Under the pieces are notes generated by a model that searched no databases, was not told the origin of the DNA, and saw only the letters and a program-made list of their open reading frames with translations. The position numbers were made by a program, and so were the translations under genes. Of a DNA stretch of 64,000 nt, positions 36,720 to 43,900 are shown piece by piece; within the stretch, counting starts at the first letter, position 1; each line of letters opens with the position of its first letter. Origin of the DNA: Lachnospiraceae bacterium (GTDB taxonomy: Bacteria > Bacillota > Clostridia > Lachnospirales > Lachnospiraceae); assembly GCA_910576335.1 (NCBI GenBank), contig CAJTIU010000023.1, forward strand, positions 22,219-86,218, in the 5' to 3' direction.

Positions 36720-37031
36720 ACCTTTGAACTACGGTTCAAGAACCTCTTGCGGGAAACTGGTCTGTATGTGCCGGAAAAAGCCCATTCCAGAGGGCAGTGC
36801 CTCCATTGCTTCCGTCACTATTTTGCCATCCATTCATTTGCGCAGACAGAGAAAAACGGACGCCCGACAGATGACTCTGTTCCGTTCCTGTCAGTCTATC
36901 TTGGACACCATGACATGGACGAAACGGAGAAATATCTGAAATTCAGTGGTGATATGTTTCCTGAATATACGGAGCTGTTTGAAGATTATGCCACTGGCGT
37001 ATTCACGGAGGCGGCGTATGAGGAAAAATAA
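36720..37031 (+). pseudogene. Tyrosine recombinase, C-terminal remnant
   Basis: About 100 codons carrying the last two catalytic boxes of a tyrosine recombinase: HCFRHYF (the HxxR box) and LGHHDMDETEKYL (GH and the active Tyr). The frame is open only from the intron junction, so the N-terminal two thirds are lost. Its stop lies 14 bp inside the next recombinase gene, the overlapped layout seen in tandem TnpA/TnpB-type recombinase sets. Confidence 0.85.
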
Positions 37032-38046
37032 ACTTCCTGAATTCATGCTCATCCTGGAACAGTTTTTTACGGAATATATGCCGCTCTCGTCAGGGCTTTC
37101 CCCTAACACCACGAGATCCTATAAATACGCTTTCCGTCTTTTGTTCCAGTATGTTTATCAAGTAAAGAAGAAAAATGCTGGCGAAATCCTCTTCCGGGAT
37201 TTGGATTTCGAAACTATTGACGGCTTCCTGAAATGGATCGAAGCAGAACGGGGATGCTCAGTATCCACAAGAAATCTCAGGCTTTCAGCATTGGCCTCTT
37301 TTGCCGGTTATGCACAGAACAGGAATTTTGAAGCAGCGACTGTGTTTGCGAATGCGGTGAAAAGAGTGCCTGTAAAAAAGGAGACCATACAGCCGAGGGT
37401 CACCTTTACACTCGATGAAGTTTCAGTCCTGCTCCGGCTTCCAAATCCTGAGAAACGGCTGGGCTTCCGTGACCAAGTTCTTTTGAATCTGATGTATGCC
37501 AGCGGAGCCAGGGCACAGGAAATCTGCGATCTCAAGGTCAGGGACTTCCTGGTTGAGAAAAACCTCTATAAGCTGACAATTACCGGAAAGGGAAATAAAA
37601 CCCGCAGAATTGTGATCGCAAAGCCTAGCGGAACTCTCCTGGAACGGTATCTGGAGGAAACGGGAAAAGCCAGCCGGTCGGAAGCCTACATCTTTTCCAG
37701 CCAGACCCATCTGCAGATGAGCATTTCCTGTATTGAGGAGATTTATAAAAAATATATCGCGCTCGCAAGAGCCGGGCATCCAGAAATGTTCCTGGAAAAA
37801 CGCTACACCCCGCACACCATGAGGCATACGACTGCCACACATATGTTGGAAGCCGGGATACCGATTATGGCAATCAAAAATTTCCTCGGACATTCCCCGA
37901 TCTCCACAACAGAACGGTATGCTGAACTTTCACAGGGAACCGTAAACAGGCATATCCGGGATTGGAACGAAAAGTGGTTTTCCCATCAAAAAGAAAATCC
38001 TGTTACACAAAAGAAAGAGAATCGGATCCCTAACTTCCTGAAATAG
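37018..38046 (+). CDS. Tyrosine recombinase/integrase
   Basis: A 342-aa recombinase with a SAM-like N-terminal core-binding domain (~5-105) and a catalytic domain with Arg in YASGARAQEICDL, HTMRHTTATHML, GH in LGHSPISTTERY, including the final Tyr. It starts at 37018 with ATG overlapping the previous frame. Proteins of this type occur as two or three neighbours in Tn554-like or recombinase-trio elements; only one complete copy is left here, so activity is uncertain. Confidence 0.9.
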   Translation: MRKNKLPEFMLILEQFFTEYMPLSSGLSPNTTRSYKYAFRLLFQYVYQVKKKNAGEILFRDLDFETIDGFLKWIEAERGCSVSTRNLRLSALASFAGYAQNRNFEAATVFANAVKRVPVKKETIQPRVTFTLDEVSVLLRLPNPEKRLGFRDQVLLNLMYASGARAQEICDLKVRDFLVEKNLYKLTITGKGNKTRRIVIAKPSGTLLERYLEETGKASRSEAYIFSSQTHLQMSISCIEEIYKKYIALARAGHPEMFLEKRYTPHTMRHTTATHMLEAGIPIMAIKNFLGHSPISTTERYAELSQGTVNRHIRDWNEKWFSHQKENPVTQKKENRIPNFLK

Positions 38047-38130
38047 CTCTTACATTATCTGAGGTAACTTCTTTGAAAGCCTTTTATGTCGGCAGTTTTG
38101 AGAGTTTTCTCGGGTAATTGAAAATCTGGG

Positions 38131-38192
38131 ATAATGCGCCCTATCCAAGAACTCGGATAGGGCGCAATTATACACCACTTAGGGAAGTGGTG
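38131..38192 (+). other. MOBQ-like origin of transfer
   Basis: TGCGCCCTATCC (38135-38146) and GGATAGGGCGCA (38155-38166) form a perfect 12-bp inverted repeat, followed by CACCACTT-AGGG-AAGTGGTG (38173-38192). The stretch ATAATGCGCCCT closely resembles the nick region TAAGTGCGCCCT recognised by MOBQ relaxases. A MobA/MobL (MOBQ) relaxase gene lies about 600 bp downstream. The rest of 38047-38442 has no gene that I can support. Confidence 0.7.
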
Positions 38193-38442
38193 CATTACGC
38201 CCTGCCGGGGGCGTCCTGCGGACAGCGGATGATTTCCGCAAATTTCCAATCTGCTCCAATCATCACAGGGGAAGCTACCCTTCCCCTGCGCTGGCTTCGC
38301 CAGCTACCCCTTTGTGAGCTTGCCACTCGAAAAACTTTTAGAAAGCCTATTCCATTTAACAAGTTAAAGCTGTATAATAGTGCTAGCGATAAATCGTGGT
38401 TTGTGAGATAAAATTATAATTAACAGCAGGAGGAACCAAATC

Positions 38443-38643
38443 ATGTACACTTACAAAACAGAAATTTTGGCGGTAGGAACCAAATGGTTTTCCGACAAAG
38501 CAAATGCGAACGATATAGAAGTATTAGACCAGTTAATCAATGAAAGGGCTGCCGATGGATGGGAACTTGTGACATACGATTACATGGCAACATCAATGCA
38601 GGTCAAGGGAGCATTTGTGATTACATTCAGAAAGCAACAGTAA
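38443..38643 (+). CDS. DUF4177-like small protein
   Basis: A 66-aa protein (YKTEILAVGTKWF...LDQLINERAADGWELVTYDY) matching the short DUF4177 fold that is common on mobile elements of Firmicutes. GCAGGAGGA is a strong ribosome site at 38426-38434. Function unknown. It sits between the oriT-like site and the relaxase gene. Confidence 0.8.
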   Translation: MYTYKTEILAVGTKWFSDKANANDIEVLDQLINERAADGWELVTYDYMATSMQVKGAFVITFRKQQ

Positions 38644-38803
38644 CACTAAATACAGTGTATAGAGCAACTTACAGTTTGTCGAACTGATAACCCATCAAAA
38701 AACTAAATATTCCGCTGCCCACCGGCGGCACACCCAAGCAGGAAACTGAAAAAGTTATCCTGCTCTTTTTTGCCCCGAATCCGGGAGAAAGGAGGGCGCA
38801 CAC

Positions 38804-39823
38804 TTGCCATGCCCGCACTGTAAAATCACAATCATTAAGCGGAGCAACAATGAATCCACTGTTTCTGCCGCCGCCTACCAGAGCGGTGAAAAGCTGTTCT
38901 CTGAATACGACCAGGCGCAGAAATATTGTCCCTACAAAACCGAAGTCACCCACAAAGAAATCATGCTCCCGCCCCATGCACCGCCGGAGTTTGCAGACCG
39001 CAATACTTTATGGAACTCTGCCGAAGCGCAGGAAAAACAATGGAACTCCCAGCTTGCCCGGAGGTTCGTGCTTGCCATCCCAAGGGAAATCCCGCCGGAA
39101 CAGTACGCCGACCTTCTCCGTGACTACTGCCGGGAGTTTTTTGTTTCCAAGGGCATGATTGCCGATTTTGCCATCCACGACAAGAGGGACGGCAACCCCC
39201 ACTCCCATATCCTGCTCACCATGCGGGCGATGGACGAAAAAGGCAGATGGCTTCCCAAGAGCCGCAAGGTATACGACATTGACGGGAACGGCGAAAGAAT
39301 CCGGCTCCCGTCCGGCAGATGGAAACTTCCCGGCTCCCTGCCCTCCCACAAGGCAGGCAAGGACATTTCCAAGAAAGTCCATTCTTCCTATGTGCTGAAG
39401 GCGCAGAAAGGCCAGAGGGAAGCGATGGAGTGCACCCTTGCCAAAGACGGGGAACGGATTGACGTGCTGGAAAAGATGGTTCTGCGGCTCTATGAGGACA
39501 TGGTAGCCGGACGGATTACAGAAGAAAACTTCAATCTCCTGCTGGAAAAGACACAGAAGGAACAGGCGGAATTAAAAGCCAAGGTTGAGGAAGGCCGGAA
39601 ACGCCTTGCCGATGAAATCCGGCTTGCCGTGGACGCAAGGCAGTGGGTGGAATCCATTCAGGAATATAAGGACATCACCGAACTGGACGCTTCCACCTTA
39701 AACCGTCTGATTAAAAAAATCGTTGTCCATGAAACCATAGGCAGCGATAAGACAAGACACATTTCTATCGAAATCCATTTTAATCTCAAACCCATACCGG
39801 AAGTGGAGCAGGTCACAGGCTGA
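38804..39823 (+). CDS. Chimera of MobA/MobL relaxase and serine recombinase C-terminus
   Basis: 339 aa. Residues 1-~200 are the N-terminal part of a MOBQ relaxase, with the metal-binding HDKRDGNPHSHILLTMR box and the family opening ITIIKRSNNESTVSAAAYQSGEKL-type segment. From ~205 the sequence becomes the coiled-coil and DUF4368-like tail of a large serine recombinase (LAKDGERIDVLEKMVLRLYE ... LNRLIKKIVVHETIG). The helicase or primase part of the relaxase and the catalytic part of the recombinase are both missing, so a deletion fused two genes in frame near 39400. Translation starts at TTG 38804 with GGAGGG seven bases before it. Confidence 0.85.
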   Translation: MPCPHCKITIIKRSNNESTVSAAAYQSGEKLFSEYDQAQKYCPYKTEVTHKEIMLPPHAPPEFADRNTLWNSAEAQEKQWNSQLARRFVLAIPREIPPEQYADLLRDYCREFFVSKGMIADFAIHDKRDGNPHSHILLTMRAMDEKGRWLPKSRKVYDIDGNGERIRLPSGRWKLPGSLPSHKAGKDISKKVHSSYVLKAQKGQREAMECTLAKDGERIDVLEKMVLRLYEDMVAGRITEENFNLLLEKTQKEQAELKAKVEEGRKRLADEIRLAVDARQWVESIQEYKDITELDASTLNRLIKKIVVHETIGSDKTRHISIEIHFNLKPIPEVEQVTG

Positions 39824-39914
39824 CCGCTCCCCTGCTCCGGGGGATTCTTTAAAAACTCCATATATATTTTCTGACGTGCTGCCGCCCGCCAGAAAGCTGT
39901 ATTGTTCCTACTAA

Positions 39915-39998
39915 TTGGGGATAACACAGCTTATGGCCGGCGGAGGTATCGTCCTCCTTGGCATGAACCTGATTCCGCTGCTGTCTAACCTGTTCTGA
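39915..39998 (+). pseudogene. Maff2 family conjugation protein, C-terminal remnant
   Basis: The 27 codons read LGITQLMAGGGIVLLGMNL then IPLLSNLF and stop, the end of the small Maff2-type membrane protein that precedes VirB6-like genes in Tn1549-like elements. A TAA lies just upstream, so only the tail survives. The rest of 39824-40018 holds nothing else recognised. Confidence 0.7.
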
Positions 39999-40018
39999 TT
40001 TCCCCAAAGGAGTAACCT

Positions 40019-40885
40019 ATGCAAAGTATCTTCGACGCCATCACGGAATGGCTCAAAGCCCTTTTGGTCGAGGGTGTCATGGAGAACCTCGGCAGGCTCT
40101 TCACGGGGGTGAACGAGCAGGTCGGAGAGATTACGGCACAGGTAGGGATGACCCCGGCGGCATGGAACGCCGGGGTGTTCTCCATGATACGCTAGCTCTC
40201 CGAGACCGTCATCCTCCCCATAGCGGGGCTGGTGCTGACCTTCGTGATGGCCTATGAGCTAATCCAGATGCTGGTGGATCACAACAACCTCCACAACTTC
40301 GACACCTGGATATTCATTGAATGGATTTTCAAGACCTTCGCCGCCGTGCTGGTGCTCTCCAACACCTTCAATATCGTCATGGCGGTGTTCGATGTTTCCC
40401 AGCATGTAGTGCAACAATCGGCGGGGCTGATACAGGGCTCCACCGCCGTCACGCCGGAGGCTCTGGACAACATGCAGGCCCAGCTTGAGGCAATGGAGCT
40501 TGGCCCACTGCTGGGGATGTTCCTGCAATCCTTCTTCGTGCAGTTCACCATGACGGCTCTGAATATCGTGGTGTTCGTCATTGTCTATGGGCGCATGATA
40601 GAAATCTACCTGATGACCAGCCTTGCCCCTATCCCTTTCTCCACTATCGCCAACCGGGAGGCCGGGCACATGGGGCACAACTATTTCAAGTCCCTTTTCG
40701 CCGTTGGGTTCCAAGGGATGCTTATCATGGTCTGCATGGCGATTTGCGCCGTTCTGGTGCAGGGTATCGCCATGGGCGGCGACCTGATGGGAGCTATCTG
40801 GACCTGCGTGGGGTACACGGTGTTGCTGTGCTTCGTCCTCTTCAAGACCGGGAGCCTTTCGAAATCCATATGGGGCGCTCACTAA
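40019..40885 (+). pseudogene. VirB6/TrbL-like conjugation membrane protein with amber stop
   Basis: A 288-codon frame for a polytopic membrane protein of the Tn1549-type VirB6/TrbL group, starting at ATG 40019 after AAAGGAG. Codon 59 is TAG (40193-40195), with the homologous sequence continuing straight on in the same frame (LSETVILPIAGLVLTFVMAYE). A CAG-to-TAG change would explain it. Re-initiation at 40232 could give a 217-aa product with the main membrane segments but without the N-terminal helix region. Confidence 0.85.
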
Positions 40886-40961
40886 AATACTGTTGTAAAA
40901 TATGCTGTTGAATTTTACATCAAATCAGGGTATACTAAGGGTAGGAAAGGAGAATGTGATT

Positions 40962-41222
40962 ATGCCGAATATCAAACCAATCTCTGATTTGAGGAATTAC
41001 AGTGATGTGCTCCGTGACGTATCTGTGGGCGCACCGGTCTTTCTCACCAAAAACGGACGTGGGCGCTATGCAATCATTGACATGCAGGACTATGAAAAAA
41101 CACGGGCCACTCTGAAGCTCATGAGCGAGCTTGCAAAAGGAAAAAAATCTGGAGAGGAAAAGGGATGGCTTTCGTCCTCGGATGTGAGAGCACATTTCCG
41201 GGCAAAGGCAAATGAAGAATAA
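40962..41222 (+). CDS. Phd/YefM-type antitoxin
   Basis: An 86-aa antitoxin. It has the Phd/YefM N-terminal DNA-binding fold (KPISDLRNYSDVLRDVSVGAPVFLTKNGRGRYAIIDMQDYEK) and a short C-terminal toxin-binding tail. GGAAAGGAG precedes the ATG and TATACT at 40931-40936 is the likely -10. The pair would repress its own promoter. It overlaps the toxin gene by 11 bp. Confidence 0.92.
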   Translation: MPNIKPISDLRNYSDVLRDVSVGAPVFLTKNGRGRYAIIDMQDYEKTRATLKLMSELAKGKKSGEEKGWLSSSDVRAHFRAKANEE

Positions 41223-41550
41223 CATCCATTACTCACCGGAAGCCCAGAACGACCTGGACGAAATCTGGGAGTATATTACCTTTGAATTATGTAATCCGCA
41301 AGCCGCTGAAAACACCGTAAACAAAATCATGGACACTGTTGATGAACTGGAAAATTTTTCGGAAATCGGCGCTCCGCTGTCCTCTGTGACAGATATAGAA
41401 AGCGACTACCGATTTCTTACCAGTGGGAATTACATGGTTTTCTATCGTGTGAATGTGCAGGATGTGTACATTGACCGTGTTCTCTACGGCAGACGGGATT
41501 ATCTTCGGATTCTGTTTCTTGATCTGCCGCTGAATGACAACGAAGGATAA
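41212..41550 (+). CDS. RelE/ParE-type toxin
   Basis: A 112-aa toxin of the RelE/ParE superfamily (YSPEAQNDLDEIWEYI ... YRFLTSGNYMVFYRV ... IDRVLYGRRDYLRILF). Members cut mRNA at the ribosome or poison gyrase; the sequence is not enough to choose, though the ending with GRRDY is common to both. Partner of the upstream antitoxin; such pairs stabilise mobile elements. Confidence 0.92.
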   Translation: MKNNIHYSPEAQNDLDEIWEYITFELCNPQAAENTVNKIMDTVDELENFSEIGAPLSSVTDIESDYRFLTSGNYMVFYRVNVQDVYIDRVLYGRRDYLRILFLDLPLNDNEG

Positions 41551-41571
41551 AACAAAATATAGTAACGATGG

Positions 41572-41600
41572 AACCGCTGGCTGACGTTGGCGGTTTTTTA
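41572..41600 (+). terminator. Terminator after toxin gene
   Basis: AACCGC / GCGGTT short stem followed by TTTTTATT, at the end of the toxin-antitoxin unit. Confidence 0.7.
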
Positions 41601-41607
41601 TTGCTCT

Positions 41608-41622
41608 GGGCCAACCTGGCCC
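41608..41622. repeat. GGGCCAACYTGGCCC repeat, copy 1
   Basis: GGGCCAACCTGGCCC, a near-palindrome just upstream of the SpoVG-domain gene. Related copies at 42342 and 43453. Confidence 0.8.
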
Positions 41623-41644
41623 GAAGTCTGGAAGGAGGGATACC

Positions 41645-42367
41645 ATGCCGGGACGGGCTCCACGCCGCTACAAGATGGACGAAAACGGAACCGTGCGCTC
41701 TGCCTTTCACGGAAAACTCCCGGAGGAATTTACGGAACGGGACATGCTGGCCTTTGCGGCCGACACGGATCTTCTTCTTTTACAGAAGGTATCAGAAGAA
41801 ACCTTCGCCGCCATCCATGCGGCGGGCTATGACTATCAGGGAGGGACCGTCATACCCCGGCCCGGAAAGGAGGAAACAGACATGGCAGAACAGGAAACAA
41901 AGATTCCGGCGCAGGAGAAAACGCAGACAGCGCCGCCTATGAAGCTGGATGTGAGCGTCCGGGCCATTCAGCCTATGGGAAACCTCTTGGGCTTTGCCAG
42001 TGTAAAGTTCAACGATTGCTTTGTGGTGGAGGACTTCAAGATATTACAGACTGACAAGGGGCTTTATGTAGGAATGCCCAGCAAGCCCGACAAGACCAGC
42101 AGAACCGGCTATCGGGACACGGCAAAGCCTGTCACCGGGGATTTCCGGAAACAGCTCCAGGGAGCCGTCCTTGAAGCCTACTCGGCGGAGCTGGGGCGTC
42201 TCCGGGCGGTGGCAGCGGCGCAGGAACGGCTTTCCATCAGGAGCCAGTTGGAAGCAGGTGCAAAGGAGGCAGAGAAAGAGAACGCCCCCGCGCCCCAAAG
42301 AAGGAGAAAGCCCCAAAAACCCCGGAACGCTAAGAACGGCTTCGGGCCAACCTGGCCCGAGGCGTAA
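41645..42367 (+). CDS. SpoVG-domain protein of a conjugative element
   Basis: A 240-aa protein. An N-terminal ~75-residue region with no known fold (MPGRAPRRYKMDENGTVRSA) precedes a SpoVG-like domain (~95-185; LDVSVRAIQPMGNLLGFASV and FNDCFVVEDFKIL), which in free SpoVG proteins binds nucleic acid. A basic, Pro-rich tail ends in the second GGGCCAACCTGGCCC repeat. Such proteins accompany the relaxase in Tn1549-like elements. The start follows GGAGGG. Confidence 0.8.
   Translation: MPGRAPRRYKMDENGTVRSAFHGKLPEEFTERDMLAFAADTDLLLLQKVSEETFAAIHAAGYDYQGGTVIPRPGKEETDMAEQETKIPAQEKTQTAPPMKLDVSVRAIQPMGNLLGFASVKFNDCFVVEDFKILQTDKGLYVGMPSKPDKTSRTGYRDTAKPVTGDFRKQLQGAVLEAYSAELGRLRAVAAAQERLSIRSQLEAGAKEAEKENAPAPQRRRKPQKPRNAKNGFGPTWPEA
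42342..42360. repeat. GGGCCAACYTGGCCC repeat, copy 2
   Basis: TCGGGCCAACCTGGCCCGA, inside the last codons of the SpoVG-domain gene, just before the relaxase remnant. Confidence 0.85.
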
Positions 42368-42369
42368 AG

Positions 42370-43406
42370 GAGGCTCATATCCATAACCACATTTATTACA
42401 ATTTCACCACCCTTGACTGCACCCATAAATACCGGGATTTCCTCGGCTCCGGTCGTGCCCTCCGGCGGCTGTCGGACACCCTTTGTCTGGAAAACGGCCT
42501 CTCAATCGTGCAGAAGCCGAAGTTAAAAAGCCAGGGGAAATGCAAGCATTACGAGGAGTGGACGAAAGGCAGAGAGAGGCCACTGACTTTCCAGCAAAAA
42601 TTATCTGCCGCCATTGATACAGCACTGGAAAATAGCCGGCCAGTATTGCCCATTTTCTCTCACTGATGGAGCAGTCCGGTTATGAAGTCAAACAACAGAG
42701 AGGTGTCATCAGTTTCCGGGCTCCCGGGCAGGAACGCTTTACCCGTCTCCGATCCTCCACGCTGGGGAAGGGGTACGGACAGAAGGATATAGAAGCCGCC
42801 TTATCCGGTTCCGGCAGGAATACAGAACAGCCTCGCCAAAGGGTCAATCTGGTCATCGACATTCAACCCAGGCTTCAAGGTAAAGGGCCGGGCTATGAAC
42901 GATGGGCGAAGGTTTTCAATCTGAAACAAATGGCCGCCGCCCTGGCCTATTTACAGGAAAACAGCCTGATGGAATATGAGCAGTTGGAAAAGAAAGCGTC
43001 GGAAACTGTGGAGCGCTTCCATACTCTTTCCGGCCAGATTAAGAACACCGAGGCTAGCCTCCGAACCAATATGGAACTAAAAGCCGCCACGGTTCAGTAT
43101 GCAAAGACCCGGCCAGTCTTTCAAGAGTACAAAGCCCGGAAATACAGCCGAAAATTTCTTGCGGAGCATGAGGCCGAGATTGATGTCTACCAGGCGGCCT
43201 GCGCTGACTTCAAGCGGATTCTGGGGGGAGAGAAACTTCCCAAGATGGACGAATTGAGAGAAGCGGGCCGTAAGCTGGCAGAGAAGAAAAAGAAGCTCTA
43301 TGCCGAGTATCGAAAGGCAAAGGCCGACATGCAGGAGGTTATGACGATTAAGGCAAATATTGATTATCTGCTAGGCTACACGGAGCCGGGCAGGAGGAAG
43401 GAATAG
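42370..43406 (+). pseudogene. Conjugative relaxase remnant with frameshift
   Basis: The frame opens at EAHIHNHIYYNFTTLDC, the HxHNH metal-binding box of Tn1549-type relaxases, so the catalytic Tyr and the first ~130 residues are absent. It reaches a TGA at about 42664 in the first frame, but the homologous sequence goes on in another frame from ~42645 (FLSLMEQSGYEVKQQRG), ending at 43406. Thus one deletion and one frameshift. The second part alone could still be made from ATG 42666 as a 246-aa, Lys/Glu-rich coiled-coil protein. Confidence 0.8.
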
Positions 43407-43452
43407 GAACGATAGGGATTGTGAAAATAAGGAGCAAAGCGACGCTGACATT

Positions 43453-43471
43453 TCGGGCCAACTTGGCCCGA
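43453..43471. repeat. GGGCCAACYTGGCCC repeat, copy 3
   Basis: TCGGGCCAACTTGGCCCGA, in the gap after the relaxase remnant; the arms extend to TTCGGGCCA/TGGCCCGAA. Confidence 0.85.
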
Positions 43472-43487
43472 AGCGTGGAGAAATACG

Positions 43488-43522
43488 AAAGGGCGGCACT
43501 CTTTACCGGGTGCTGCCTTTTC
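43488..43522 (+). terminator. Intrinsic terminator after relaxase remnant
   Basis: GGCGGCAC pairs with GTGCTGCC around a ten-base loop; TTTTC follows. Confidence 0.8.
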
Positions 43523-43622
43523 GCGTTTCCCCACAGGACAAAAGGGAAACGAGCCGCTATGTCATTTTGTATGAAGAAAGCTGTTTTATTGATAGGATAA
43601 GCCTGACTTTTCATACAATAGT

Positions 43623-43826
43623 ATGAAGCAAGAATTTGAGGTGATTGTCATAGGAAAGCAAAAGGAGGTTTGCTACTTACTTCAAAAAAAGGATTCTGAC
43701 AGTTCTGAAATCGCAAGGAAAAAAGAAGCTCTTAGCAGACGGGGATATATGGTCGTTACTATCATCGAAGGTAATCAGGCAATGGAAAATGGATTGCGGG
43801 ATGTGATTCGTAACCATTTTCACTGA
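43623..43826 (+). CDS. Small protein of unknown function
   Basis: A 67-aa frame (MKQEFEVIVIGKQKEVCYLL ... SRRGYMVVTIIEGNQAMENG). I do not recognise it. The composition and the alternating beta/alpha pattern look protein-like, but there is no clear ribosome site before the ATG. It lies between a terminator and the recombinase gene of the element. Confidence 0.5.
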   Translation: MKQEFEVIVIGKQKEVCYLLQKKDSDSSEIARKKEALSRRGYMVVTIIEGNQAMENGLRDVIRNHFH

Positions 43827-43900
43827 CCGGCGACAACATTGTGTTATCCTGCCTATATGGTAAAATATAGGTAGAAAGCAAGATAAGGAGGACGATTTTT

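Noticed and set aside
38055..38411. Small frames over the oriT-like region
   Set aside because: They lie over strong inverted repeats, have no ribosome site and match no protein pattern.
43420..43600. Frame FRANLARSVEKYERAALFTG after the relaxase remnant
   Set aside because: It starts at a weak GTG and passes through a repeat and a clear terminator; more likely non-coding.
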